DNA of 49,192 nucleotides from Octadecabacter sp. Lineage in GTDB: Bacteria; Pseudomonadota; Alphaproteobacteria; Rhodobacterales; Rhodobacteraceae. A model generated the notes under the pieces. It was not told where the DNA came from. It searched no databases and saw only the letters and a program-made list of their open reading frames with translations. How positions within the stretch are numbered: position 1 is the stretch's first letter; the number at the start of each line of letters is the position of its first letter. A program made the translations under genes and the position numbers. This document shows, one piece after another, positions 1 to 8,587 of the stretch. The DNA lies in contig JABBAI010000193.1 in NCBI GenBank assembly GCA_018608045.1, positions 1-49,192 on the forward strand, read 5' to 3'.

Positions 1-1463
1 TCGAGGAGATCACCGATAAACGCATCCGCCTCAGCCTTCTGTGACGCCGCGACGAGCATGTCATCCGTTGCGTCCGATCTACCGTAAGAAATGTTGTCAC
101 GCGCGGATCGGTTGAACATCGCGGTTTCTTGCGTAACCATTCCGATGGCTTCACGCAGGCTGTCCTGGCCGACCAACTTAAGATCCTGCCCATCGATCAA
201 AACGCGCCCTGTTTCAGGATCATACAATCGCAACAATAGCGCAACCAACGTCGATTTTCCTGCGCCAGACGCGCCAACAATACCCAGCTTTTCGCCCGCC
301 TTGATCGTCAGGTTGATACCATTGATCCCGCCTGTTTCACCGCCGTAACCGAATGACACATTTTCAAACGTCACTTGAGCGTCTGTCACGTTCAAGCGTT
401 TAGCGTTCTTTGCATCCGTGAGTTGATGGGCTGGAGTCAGGGTTTTCATACCGTCTTCAACCTCACCTACGTGACTGAAAATCGCCATGAGCACAAAACT
501 CACCCAGCCGGTCATTTGGCTTAGACGGATCGACACCGCACCAATCGCCGCAAGGTCGCCGGGCGTTACACCCGCGTCGCGCCACGACAGACCGAACCCC
601 ACCATCGCTATCGGCAATAACCCTGCAAGCGTGATGAGGCCAAACCGGAACAGCGTTGCGACTTCGCCGTATTCAAGTGCGCGGTGGCGGAGGTCTTGCA
701 TCGCGGATTGCGCGGCATCTGTTTCGTAGTTTGTCCCCGCGAACAATTTGACGGTTTTGATGTTCGTGATCGTATCCACGACTTGGCCCGACAGCATCGC
801 AGACGCCCCTGCCCGCGCTTTGGCCCGAGCCCGAATACGCGGCAGGAAGATGCGCAAAAAAATTACATAGGTTGCGAACCATCCGGCCAAGACAATCAAC
901 AATCTTGGGTCTACTGCGGACACCAAAAATCCAGCACCAAGCACAGACGCCAGCGCGAACAAAACTGCGTTGACGGTTTCGATAACCACTTCGGTCAGGG
1001 AACGCGCCACCTGCATTTGTTTTTGCGCGATGCGCCCTGCGAAATCGTTGTCAAAGAACGTCACCGCCTGACCGAGCGTCCATCGATGTAGGCGCCCAAC
1101 AACCAAAGTGAACAGGTTTGGCCCGATTACGACCGACTGGAATGACGCCGACACGCCAAACAGAACGGGACGCAACACCATGAGCAAAACGATCGCCAAC
1201 GCGAACAACCCGATGCTATTGCCAATCGGCGCGGTTGAAGACGCGACATCCACGACACGACCCAGAAGGTACATCGTCAAAACTTCTGTGGCACCAGCAA
1301 GGGCGGAAATAAGTCCCGCTAGAAAAATAACCGGCCAAGCACCAGACAACGCCCAGCGAAAAAACCGTGCAAGCGTTTGGGGCGGTGGACCATCAGCCTC
1401 TTGTTGGCTATCGATTAACCCGCCGAGTCTTTGAATACCATTTTGATACATTTGAACGATCAT
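1..1463 (-). CDS. ABC exporter half-transporter, TMD-NBD fusion (3' end cut by window)
   Basis: This is the N-terminal part (about 487 residues) of an ABC-type exporter with a membrane domain followed by an ATPase domain. The start ATG overlaps the stop of the upstream ABC gene (ATGA), so the two are co-translated. The membrane domain has the usual hydrophobic helices and a conserved cytoplasmic stretch VTFFDNDFAGRI. The nucleotide-binding domain shows a Walker A motif GASGAGKST and a Q-loop VTQETAMFNRSARDNISYG. The window ends before the signature motif and Walker B, so those cannot be checked. Two adjacent half-transporters of the same architecture suggest a heterodimeric exporter of the MsbA/LmrA type. 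The substrate (lipid, drug or peptide) cannot be told from sequence. The family call is firm, the substrate is unknown. Confidence 0.9.
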   Translation of the reverse strand, partial: MIVQMYQNGIQRLGGLIDSQQEADGPPPQTLARFFRWALSGAWPVIFLAGLISALAGATEVLTMYLLGRVVDVASSTAPIGNSIGLFALAIVLLMVLRPVLFGVSASFQSVVIGPNLFTLVVGRLHRWTLGQAVTFFDNDFAGRIAQKQMQVARSLTEVVIETVNAVLFALASVLGAGFLVSAVDPRLLIVLAGWFATYVIFLRIFLPRIRARAKARAGASAMLSGQVVDTITNIKTVKLFAGTNYETDAAQSAMQDLRHRALEYGEVATLFRFGLITLAGLLPIAMVGFGLSWRDAGVTPGDLAAIGAVSIRLSQMTGWVSFVLMAIFSHVGEVEDGMKTLTPAHQLTDAKNAKRLNVTDAQVTFENVSFGYGGETGGINGINLTIKAGEKLGIVGASGAGKSTLVALLLRLYDPETGRVLIDGQDLKLVGQDSLREAIGMVTQETAMFNRSARDNISYGRSDATDDMLVAASQKAEADAFIGDLL

Positions 1464-3301
1464 TCGACGGCCTCTGTTCCAATAAAGCCGCCAGATTGAC
1501 GCGCCCAAAACCCTGCATACTGACCACCCCGCGCGAGGAGCTCACTATGGCTCCCATCCTCAACGACACGGCCATCATCAATAACGATAATCCGGTCCAT
1601 CTGCGCAATGGTCGACAAACGGTGCGCAATCGCGATGACGGTTTTGCCCTCCATCAAGGTGGACAGCGTTGATTGGATCGTCGCCTCAACCTCAGAATCT
1701 AGCGCGGACGTCGCTTCGTCCAACAACAGAATTGGTGAGTCCTTCAGGATCACACGGGCAAGCGATATACGCTGACGCTGTCCACCAGACAATTTCACAC
1801 CCCGTTCACCGACTTGGGCATCATATCCTTTGCGCCCTTCCCCATCTTGAAGATCAAGAATGAAATCATGCGCTTCGGCCTGTTTGGCCGCTGCGATCAT
1901 CTGATCGTGCAACGCCAACGGATCACCATATAGGATATTATCGCGCACAGAACGATGCAGCAAAGAACTGTCTTGTTGCACCATCCCAATCGCCTGTCGC
2001 AGGCTGTCTTGTTGCACGGTCGAAATGTCCTGACCGTCGATCATAATTCGCCCGGATTCGGTATCGTAAAACCGCAGCAGCAATTTCACCAATGTGGATT
2101 TTCCCGCACCGGACCGGCCGACCAAACCAACCTTTTCACCCGCGCTGATCGACAGCGTCAGGTTATCAATTCCGCCCGATCCACGCCCATAATGATGACT
2201 TAGACCTTCGACTTCAATCTGACCGCCCTTCACCACCAAGGGGCGGGCATCATCCGCATCGGTAAGCGTGATCGGCTGGGCAATCGTTTCCATCCCTTCA
2301 GCAATCACACCAAGGTTTTGGAACAAGTTCGTCACCGCCCACATGATCCAGCCCGTCATCGCATTCAACCGCAATGTCATCGCCGCCGCCGCCGCAACGA
2401 TACCCGCTGTCGCCACGCCGTCCGACCACAGCCAAAGAGCCCAGCCAACAACAGCGACGATCAAGAACCCGTTCAGCAGAACAAGGGACACGTCCATGAT
2501 TGTGTAAAGCCGCATTTCGCGCTGAAACGCCACGCGGGTCGCCTCAATCGCGGTGCGGGCATAGTTGATTTCACGGTCATGGTGCGCGAACATTTTGACG
2601 GAATGGATGTTGGTGTAGCTGTCAACAACGCGGCCCGTCACCTCAGAACGCGCATCAGATGAAATCTTGGACGCCGGCCCGACCCGTTTGATCGTCCAAT
2701 GCATCAATACCATGTAAAGCCCGAACCAGATCAAAAGGGGCAACAGCAAACGTGGATCACCGCCGCCCAAAAGAAACGCCGCGCCAATGATATAAGCGAG
2801 CGAAAATGTCACTGCGTCAAAGACCTGAAAGGCGACCTCACCTGCGGCGGGGGGTGTCTGCATAATCCGGTTTGCCATACGCCCCGCAAAGTCATTTTCA
2901 AACCAGCCAACAGACTGACGCAATACATGACGATGAGCCCGCCACCGCACGATTGCCGCAAAGTTCGGGACTATAGATTGGTTCAACAGCGCCACGTCGA
3001 TGACCTGAAGAAGCGGGCGTAGAGTCAGCAAAAATACCCCGACGATGATGAATTCCCAACCGTAATCTGCCCAGAAGGACACTTCGCTCCCTGGTGCGAT
3101 CAGATCAACAAGACGGCCCATATAAGCGATCAGCCAGACCTCAACCAACGCTACGACAATGGACATAATTCCTGCGGCCCAGAACACCCGACGAAACGGG
3201 CGCGCGTAGGTTTTCAGGAACGGCCAAAGCCGTGTCGGGGGCGTGTCATCCTGCGGATAATCTACATACGGATCGACGAGGTTTTCGAAAAAGCGGAACA
3301 C
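1460..3301 (-). CDS. ABC exporter half-transporter, TMD-NBD fusion
   Basis: A complete 613-residue ABC exporter subunit, of typical length for an MsbA-like half-transporter. The first half carries about six hydrophobic helices. The ATPase domain from about residue 360 has Walker A GRSGAGKST (near 395), signature LSGGQRQR, Walker B ILLLDEATSALD and the switch histidine in IAHRLSTI, so this nucleotide-binding site looks catalytically complete. The start is GTG at 3301, supported by an AGGA ribosome-binding site 8 nt upstream; no ATG is better placed. Its stop overlaps the start of the next ABC gene by 4 nt, which points to a heterodimer. The substrate is not identifiable. Confidence 0.93.
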   Translation of the reverse strand: MFRFFENLVDPYVDYPQDDTPPTRLWPFLKTYARPFRRVFWAAGIMSIVVALVEVWLIAYMGRLVDLIAPGSEVSFWADYGWEFIIVGVFLLTLRPLLQVIDVALLNQSIVPNFAAIVRWRAHRHVLRQSVGWFENDFAGRMANRIMQTPPAAGEVAFQVFDAVTFSLAYIIGAAFLLGGGDPRLLLPLLIWFGLYMVLMHWTIKRVGPASKISSDARSEVTGRVVDSYTNIHSVKMFAHHDREINYARTAIEATRVAFQREMRLYTIMDVSLVLLNGFLIVAVVGWALWLWSDGVATAGIVAAAAAMTLRLNAMTGWIMWAVTNLFQNLGVIAEGMETIAQPITLTDADDARPLVVKGGQIEVEGLSHHYGRGSGGIDNLTLSISAGEKVGLVGRSGAGKSTLVKLLLRFYDTESGRIMIDGQDISTVQQDSLRQAIGMVQQDSSLLHRSVRDNILYGDPLALHDQMIAAAKQAEAHDFILDLQDGEGRKGYDAQVGERGVKLSGGQRQRISLARVILKDSPILLLDEATSALDSEVEATIQSTLSTLMEGKTVIAIAHRLSTIAQMDRIIVIDDGRVVEDGSHSELLARGGQYAGFWARQSGGFIGTEAVE

Positions 3302-3341
3302 GGAACGTATCCTTTCGCTTGTTCATATAGACTGGTTTAGG

Positions 3342-3914
3342 TCACAGGAAAACAAGCCCTGAAAAGCCGGCCAAGGCCACCGCCATAATCCGCATGAACG
3401 CCTGCCATTTTAGGGGATCGGCAAGCAGCGTTTTCAACAAGCTGCCAGCATAGGTCCAGAACAGGCAAACGCACAGGTTCACCCCTGAGAATGTGAAGGC
3501 CAATGTTGTCGCTTGGCCCAGCGGAGCCAATTCTGTGACCATCGCAGACGCAGATGTCGCGACTGCCCAGATTTTCGGATTAACCCATTGGAACAACACC
3601 GCTTGGATGAACGTAAAGGGGCGGTCCGTGTCTTTGGCAACGGCCAGTTTCGCGTTCCACAGCTTCCATGCCATCCATAAAATCCAAACGCTCGCGATGA
3701 TCATGAGAACAAGGCGCAGAATCGGGAATTTCTCAATAAGGGTGCCAAGACCAAGACCGGTTAAAAAGGCAATAAACCCTACGCCCAGCGCGACACCAAG
3801 AAGATGCGGCAACGTCGCACGAAACCCGAACCGCGCACCTGACGCGGTGAGCAGAACCACATTCGGGCCCGGTGAAAACAGGCCAAAGAAAACGAACCCG
3901 ATCAGCGCCGTCAT
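3342..3914 (-). CDS. LysE/RhtB-family amino-acid exporter
   Basis: A 190-residue inner-membrane protein with about six hydrophobic segments. The N-terminal stretch FGLFSPGPNVVLLTASGARFG carries the SPGPN motif typical of the LysE/RhtB family, which exports amino acids such as lysine, threonine or homoserine lactone derivatives. The length is slightly below the usual 200 to 210. The start ATG overlaps the stop of cca by 4 nt (ATGA), so it is the last gene of the hslO-nudix-cca operon. The co-transcription probably reflects operon packing and not shared function. The exported substrate cannot be predicted. Confidence 0.85.
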   Translation of the reverse strand: MTALIGFVFFGLFSPGPNVVLLTASGARFGFRATLPHLLGVALGVGFIAFLTGLGLGTLIEKFPILRLVLMIIASVWILWMAWKLWNAKLAVAKDTDRPFTFIQAVLFQWVNPKIWAVATSASAMVTELAPLGQATTLAFTFSGVNLCVCLFWTYAGSLLKTLLADPLKWQAFMRIMAVALAGFSGLVFL

Positions 3915-5068
3915 GGAAGTGCCAGCAGGTCAGCCTTGGTCATCGCGAAGGTTGATTTGATCCATTCTGATTTCAGATAGGCCAGTCGTGCGCCCAGCGC
4001 CTTGCCTTCATACGTTGGCATCAGATGATCTGCCTTAACGGGAAACACTTGAAGGTTGGCAAAATGTGCCGCGTCCATTGCGTCTTGGGTCACGGGTTGA
4101 CCTGTCAAAACCTCGCGCAGCATCAGGGCTTCGATAGCAAGCTCCCCACCGACTTCATACCCCATCGCAGAGGGTATTTGTTCAGACAGCGCACCTTCAC
4201 GAATGCGGGTGAATTCGATGGTGTCCGCCTTGGACAAGCGCAGCAATGTCGCAACATCACCCGGATTGATCGCCGCCAGACGGGTGTGCCAATGGGCAGG
4301 TCGTCCCAATTTTTCTTCAAGATGGACGAGACGCGCAAGCGGGGACGCATCAGCCCCCGGAAGCAGGCGCAACAACACACCTGATATCGCCATAGATGCC
4401 ATCGCAGGCGCAGGATCACGCGCAAGAAGCGTTTTAATAATTTCGGTTTGAACACGTTCTTTCGCAAGGGTGTCTAGCCCGTCCAAGTTTGCAGCACAGG
4501 CCGCCAGACCATCCGCATCAAGCCCCTGTTCAGGATCACCGAACCACGCGTAAAACCGAAAGAAACGCAGAATGCGCAAATAATCTTCGCGAATGCGGGC
4601 ATCCGGATCATTGATAAACCGCACATGATTTGCACGCAGATCAGGGATGCCACCAACGGGATCGATCACCGAGCCATCGGGTGCGCAGTATAGCGCGTTC
4701 ATTGTAAAATCGCGACGCACTGCATCGTCTTGCAAGGTGTCGGAAAACGCGATCACTGCGTGGCGCCCATCTGTTTCGACGTCCGTGCGATAGGTCGTGA
4801 TTTCGTAAGGCCGATGATCGGCAATCACCGTAACGGTACCATGATCGATCCCCGTCAGAATTACCTTCAGCCCAGCATCTTGCGCCAGCTTCATGACCAC
4901 ATCCGGCCGCGCGTTTGTCGCGAGGTCGAGGTCAGCCACATACATTTCGACCAGCGCGTTGCGCACACAACCGCCGACAAAGTAAACCTCAAACCCTGCG
5001 CGGGTTAGCATGCCTGTCACTGCTTTGGACCCATCGGACGTAAGCCAGTCCGCGTTGATTTCGGTCAT
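3911..5068 (-). CDS. cca: CCA tRNA nucleotidyltransferase / poly(A) polymerase family
   Basis: A 385-residue class II nucleotidyltransferase that would add or repair the CCA 3' end of tRNAs in the cytoplasm. Visible family motifs are YFVGGCVRNAL (near residues 30 to 38), the metal-binding DxD in ADLDLAT, the RRDFTMNAL block and the helical RIREDYLRILRFFRFYAWFG block that reads the nucleotide. I place the start at the ATG at 5068 because it overlaps the upstream Nudix stop (ATGA); a longer frame to 5116 would run through that gene. It has no HD domain, as is usual for this subgroup. Poly(A) polymerase is the alternative activity in the same family, but the alphaproteobacterial form at this length is normally the CCA enzyme. 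Confidence 0.9.
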   Translation of the reverse strand: MTEINADWLTSDGSKAVTGMLTRAGFEVYFVGGCVRNALVEMYVADLDLATNARPDVVMKLAQDAGLKVILTGIDHGTVTVIADHRPYEITTYRTDVETDGRHAVIAFSDTLQDDAVRRDFTMNALYCAPDGSVIDPVGGIPDLRANHVRFINDPDARIREDYLRILRFFRFYAWFGDPEQGLDADGLAACAANLDGLDTLAKERVQTEIIKTLLARDPAPAMASMAISGVLLRLLPGADASPLARLVHLEEKLGRPAHWHTRLAAINPGDVATLLRLSKADTIEFTRIREGALSEQIPSAMGYEVGGELAIEALMLREVLTGQPVTQDAMDAAHFANLQVFPVKADHLMPTYEGKALGARLAYLKSEWIKSTFAMTKADLLALP

Positions 5069-5670
5069 GCCACGCCCTTTGCCAAATTGCGCAACATGCG
5101 CGCAGTTGCGCCCCAAATATAATAGGGACCATAGGGGACAGTGTAATACTGGCGGCGTTGTCCGCGCCAGCGACGCCCTTCGATGCGGTAATTTTCAAGG
5201 TTCAGAATATGCGATATTGGGACAGTAAAAACCTCTGACACTTCGCCGGGTTCTGCGGTGAACATCAAATCATTGGGCACCAAGGCCACAATCGGTGTCA
5301 CAGAATAATTCGTCACGGTTTCATGGGACGGTAAATGCCCAAGAATAGTCGAGACAGTCTGGTCGAGCCCGATTTCTTCTTCGGCCTCACGCAGGGCCGT
5401 GTGTGCCAAATCATGATCCGTGTCGTCCATGCGCCCACCCGCGAAAGCAATCTGACCTGCATGATGTTTAAGCCGCGCGGATCGCTTCGTAAGAATCAGC
5501 CGCCCATCTTCGGTGATCGCGACCAAGACAGCCGCTGGTTTCAAAACACGTTCGACTGGCGGGGTATATTCAGGATTGAGATCAAAATCAGACGACGCTG
5601 CCCCCGCTCGTTCAATCGCGTGCAACAGCGTCGTCTTTAGGCGTTCAGGCGAAAGATCAGGATTTGGCAT
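5065..5670 (-). CDS. Nudix hydrolase, CoA pyrophosphatase type (NudL/YeaB-like)
   Basis: A 201-residue Nudix hydrolase. The segment LILTKRSARLKHHAGQIAFAGG matches the NuCoA signature that precedes the Nudix box in coenzyme A diphosphatases (family form LLTxRS...GxxxFPGG, here with A for P). The Nudix box itself (GRMDD...LREAEEEIGL) keeps REAEEEIG, while its first acidic position is Asp in place of Glu. The start at 5670 follows an AGGA and overlaps the end of hslO by 14 nt; an upstream in-frame ATG at 5718 would lie deeper inside hslO. By family, it would split CoA or acyl-CoA into phosphopantetheine and 3',5'-ADP. It sits between hslO and cca in one transcript. Confidence 0.85.
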   Translation of the reverse strand: MPNPDLSPERLKTTLLHAIERAGAASSDFDLNPEYTPPVERVLKPAAVLVAITEDGRLILTKRSARLKHHAGQIAFAGGRMDDTDHDLAHTALREAEEEIGLDQTVSTILGHLPSHETVTNYSVTPIVALVPNDLMFTAEPGEVSEVFTVPISHILNLENYRIEGRRWRGQRRQYYTVPYGPYYIWGATARMLRNLAKGVA

Positions 5671-6655
5671 CTGGTCCTGTCGTCGCCTCAAACCCAAGGG
5701 AAGTTGGGTCAAATTCATAATGGGACCCGCAGAACTGACAGTCTGCCGTCACAATACCAGCGTCCGTGGTCATATGCGTCAGATCTTTGGCCGAATAAAT
5801 CGACAAGGACTGGCGCACTTTTTCTGGCGAACACGAACACCCGAATGTCACGGGCTGAGGGTCAAATACACGCGGGGATTCCTCATGGAACAATCTGATC
5901 AACAGATCGGTCGGTTGTACGGTGGGCCCGATCAATTCCAATTCTTCTGCCGTGCGCATCAATGTGTTTGCGCGCAGCCAGTTTTCACCCTCATCGTCGT
6001 TCAGCAAATCCTCGACCGCGGTAAGACCGTCGTCGGTCCCACCATCGGGGTTCGCCAAGGGGGACGCCACCGGCATTGCCTGCAACATGATCCCACCCGC
6101 GCGCCACGATTCCTCGCCGCCCGGAACAGATGCTTTGCCGAACGTCAGCTGAAACGACGTGGGTAGTTGTTCACTTTGCGCAAAATATGCTTCTGCGCAG
6201 GCAGACAAAGATCCACCTGCAATCGGCGTGATCCCTTGATAGGGCGTCGTGCCTTCGCCTTGGTCGATGAGGATCGCAAAATATCCCTTACCAACTTGGC
6301 TAAACGGGTGGCCTGTCGGGTCGATCGTGTCTTTGTCAAAGCTGGCATAGGCACGAATGCGGGCAGGTTCACCATCTTCTGTCGGGCCATAATAATCGGT
6401 CGCAATCAGACGTGCAGGACCATCGCCACGCACCTGCAACGACAGCTTCCAACGCACTTTGATTGTTTGCCCGATCAGCGCCGTAAGCAACGACATTTCA
6501 GCGACCAAAGCCTCAACCGCTGGTGGGTAATCGTGCTGCGCCAGAACCTGATCCAACACACCATCAAGACGCGCAATGCGCCCGCGAATATCAGAGCGGT
6601 CAAGCTGAAACGGAAGGACGGTGTCGTCCCAGGCAATTGTCGATGCGTTCGTCAT
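5657..6655 (-). CDS. hslO: Hsp33 redox-regulated molecular chaperone
   Basis: A 332-residue Hsp33. Under oxidative stress this cytoplasmic holdase loses zinc, forms disulfides and binds unfolding proteins. The C-terminal zinc-binding cysteines are present as CxC (Cys273, Cys275) and CxxC (Cys306, Cys309), so the redox switch is intact. The start at 6655 follows AGGAAAGACC; a longer frame to 6700 lacks such a site. It is the first gene of a leftward operon with Nudix, cca and a LysE-type exporter and is divergent from another Nudix gene. The family normally has about 290 residues; alphaproteobacterial members are longer, as here. Confidence 0.93.
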   Translation of the reverse strand: MTNASTIAWDDTVLPFQLDRSDIRGRIARLDGVLDQVLAQHDYPPAVEALVAEMSLLTALIGQTIKVRWKLSLQVRGDGPARLIATDYYGPTEDGEPARIRAYASFDKDTIDPTGHPFSQVGKGYFAILIDQGEGTTPYQGITPIAGGSLSACAEAYFAQSEQLPTSFQLTFGKASVPGGEESWRAGGIMLQAMPVASPLANPDGGTDDGLTAVEDLLNDDEGENWLRANTLMRTAEELELIGPTVQPTDLLIRLFHEESPRVFDPQPVTFGCSCSPEKVRQSLSIYSAKDLTHMTTDAGIVTADCQFCGSHYEFDPTSLGFEATTGPDAKS

Positions 6656-6709
6656 GGTCTTTCCTAACAAGTGGAGGCCCAATAGGTTGGGGGTGGACAT
6701 ACCGCGTCC

Positions 6710-6737
6710 ATATAGGTGTCACAAGACGAGGTGTAAG
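6710..6737 (-). promoter_or_regulatory. possible sigma-32 promoter for hslO
   Basis: On the minus strand, CTTA (6737-6734), 17 nt, then CCTATAT (6716-6710) resembles the alphaproteobacterial heat-shock promoter pattern CTTG-N17-CYTATnT with one mismatch in the -35. It lies 55 nt ahead of the hslO start. Heat-shock control would fit Hsp33. This is a pattern match only. Confidence 0.3.
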
Positions 6738-6740
6738 TGC

Positions 6741-7175
6741 ATGATTAGACGTTACGGCGAACGGGTTGACCCCGATATGCAGTATACGCCGCGTCCCGGG
6801 GCGTATGTCATCCTGCAACGGGGGCGTGATTTGCTTTTGACTGTGCAAGATGGCGCCCGCCCTGAACTGCAATTGCCCGGTGGCGGGATTGATGCGGGCG
6901 AACATGTGATCCCCGCGCTACACCGTGAGGTGATGGAAGAAACAGGTTGGCGGATGGATCGACCTGTGCGCCTTGGGGCATTCAAACGCTTTGTTTATAT
7001 GCCAGAATACGACATGTGGGCTGAAAAAATCTGCACGATTTATTGGTCTCAACCGACGCTGTGTTATGGCCCCCCACTTGAGGAAACCCACACCGCTGTT
7101 TGGGTCCCAATGGATGAGGCCCCTGCCCTGTTATCGAATGAGGGGGATGCGGCGTTAGTCGCCAGCTTGCTCTAG
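6741..7175 (+). CDS. Nudix hydrolase of unknown substrate
   Basis: A 144-residue single-domain Nudix protein. The Nudix box is a perfect match to Gx5Ex7REUxEExGU: GIDAGEHVIPALHREVMEETGW, in three pieces G-I-D-A-G-E, R-E-V, E-E-T-G-W. The start ATG at 6741 has GAGG about nine bases upstream; the frame is open further upstream to 6621 but that would cross the divergent promoter region of hslO. The substrate cannot be read from the sequence; MutT-like 8-oxo-dGTPase, ADP-ribose or dinucleoside polyphosphate hydrolysis are all possible. It is followed at 51 nt by argG on the same strand. Confidence 0.85.
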   Translation: MIRRYGERVDPDMQYTPRPGAYVILQRGRDLLLTVQDGARPELQLPGGGIDAGEHVIPALHREVMEETGWRMDRPVRLGAFKRFVYMPEYDMWAEKICTIYWSQPTLCYGPPLEETHTAVWVPMDEAPALLSNEGDAALVASLL

Positions 7176-7226
7176 GTTTAGAAACCGCGTAATCCGCCTT
7201 CAAATAACCTCTTTGGAGTCCCAGAT

Positions 7227-8465
7227 ATGTCCGCCAAGTTCACGCCGAAAAAAGTCGTCCTCGCCTATTCCGGTGGTTTGGACACGTCGATCATTCTGAA
7301 GTGGTTGAAGACGGAATACGGTTGTGAGGTCGTGACGTTCACTGCTGATCTTGGACAAGGTGAGGAGCTTGAGCCCGCGCGCAAGAAGGCGTTGGACATG
7401 GGAATTCCCGCGGAAAACATTTACATTGAAGACGTCCGCGAAGAATTCGTGCGCGATTTTGTCTTCCCGATGTTTCGCGCAAATGCGGTCTATGAAGGGC
7501 TGTATCTGCTGGGCACGTCTATCGCTAGACCATTGATTTCCAAGCGTTTAGTTGAAATTGCTGAGGAGGTCGGCGCAGACGCTGTGGCGCATGGCGCGAC
7601 GGGCAAGGGAAATGATCAAGTGCGATTTGAACTGGCCGCCTACGCATTGAACCCCGACATCAAGGTTATCGCGCCGTGGCGCGAATGGGATCTGTCGTCG
7701 CGCACCAAGCTGTTGGAGTTTGCCGAGAAACATCAGATTGAGGTCGCTAAGGACAAACGCGGCGAAGCCCCATTTTCTGTCGATGCCAATCTGTTGCACA
7801 CATCATCCGAGGGTAAGGTTCTTGAGGACCCCGCTGAGATGGCGCCAGATTACGTTTACCAGCGCACGGTTGCCCCAGAAGATGCACCTGAAACACCCGA
7901 GTTCGTTGAGATCGGCTTTGAGGCTGGTGATGCAGTTTCGATCAACGGTGAGGCCATGTCACCAGCGATAATTCTCACAAAACTCAATGAGTTAGGTGGC
8001 AAACATGGTTGTGGTCGCCTTGATCTTGTTGAGGGCCGCTTTGTCGGAATGAAGTCGCGTGGTGTATACGAAACGCCCGGCGGTACCCTACTGCTTGAAG
8101 CGCACCGGGGCATCGAATCGATCACTTTGGATCGCGGCGCAGCGCACCTGAAAGACGAGCTTATGCCACGCTACGCAGAATTGATTTATAACGGTTTCTG
8201 GTTTTCGCCAGAACGCGAAATGCTGCAAGCGGCGATTGATAAATCACAAACACACGTGACGGGAACAGTAACGCTGAAATTGTATAAGGGATCGGCTAAA
8301 ACGGTTGCTCGTGCATCAGAATATTCTCTGTATTCCGAAGCACACGTCACGTTTGAAGACGACGCTGGTGCCTACGACCAAAAGGATGCGGCTGGATTTA
8401 TTCAGTTGAACGCGCTGCGTCTGAAGCTTTTGGCAGCGCGGGATAAGCGCACCAAGAAACACTAG
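7227..8465 (+). CDS. argG: argininosuccinate synthase
   Basis: A 412-residue argininosuccinate synthase, which joins citrulline and aspartate using ATP in the penultimate step of arginine biosynthesis. The N-terminal P-loop-like motif YSGGLDTS (Gly16 to Ser21) of the N-type ATP pyrophosphatase fold is present, followed by the family blocks [24 protein letters not shown] and [14 protein letters not shown]. Length is typical (about 400). GGAG lies upstream of the ATG at 7227. A 122-nt spacer separates it from msrA. Confidence 0.97.
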   Translation: MSAKFTPKKVVLAYSGGLDTSIILKWLKTEYGCEVVTFTADLGQGEELEPARKKALDMGIPAENIYIEDVREEFVRDFVFPMFRANAVYEGLYLLGTSIARPLISKRLVEIAEEVGADAVAHGATGKGNDQVRFELAAYALNPDIKVIAPWREWDLSSRTKLLEFAEKHQIEVAKDKRGEAPFSVDANLLHTSSEGKVLEDPAEMAPDYVYQRTVAPEDAPETPEFVEIGFEAGDAVSINGEAMSPAIILTKLNELGGKHGCGRLDLVEGRFVGMKSRGVYETPGGTLLLEAHRGIESITLDRGAAHLKDELMPRYAELIYNGFWFSPEREMLQAAIDKSQTHVTGTVTLKLYKGSAKTVARASEYSLYSEAHVTFEDDAGAYDQKDAAGFIQLNALRLKLLAARDKRTKKH

Positions 8466-8488
8466 TCTTAACGGTTTCGTACAAAACT

Positions 8489-8504
8489 CAAACCGCACGG
8501 TTTG
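8489..8504 (+). terminator. small hairpin after argG (weak terminator candidate)
   Basis: CAAACC-GCAC-GGTTTG forms a 6-bp stem with a 4-nt loop 23 nt after the argG stop. It is not followed by a T-run, so it is at best a weak or Rho-assisted terminator, or an RNA-stabilising end. Confidence 0.25.
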
Positions 8505-8587
8505 GTAAACAGCGCGGGATGTCATGCGGTCGTGAATTGCGTGAATGATCCTTTGCGGCGATGGTCCCCTAAAAGAGGAGAATTGCC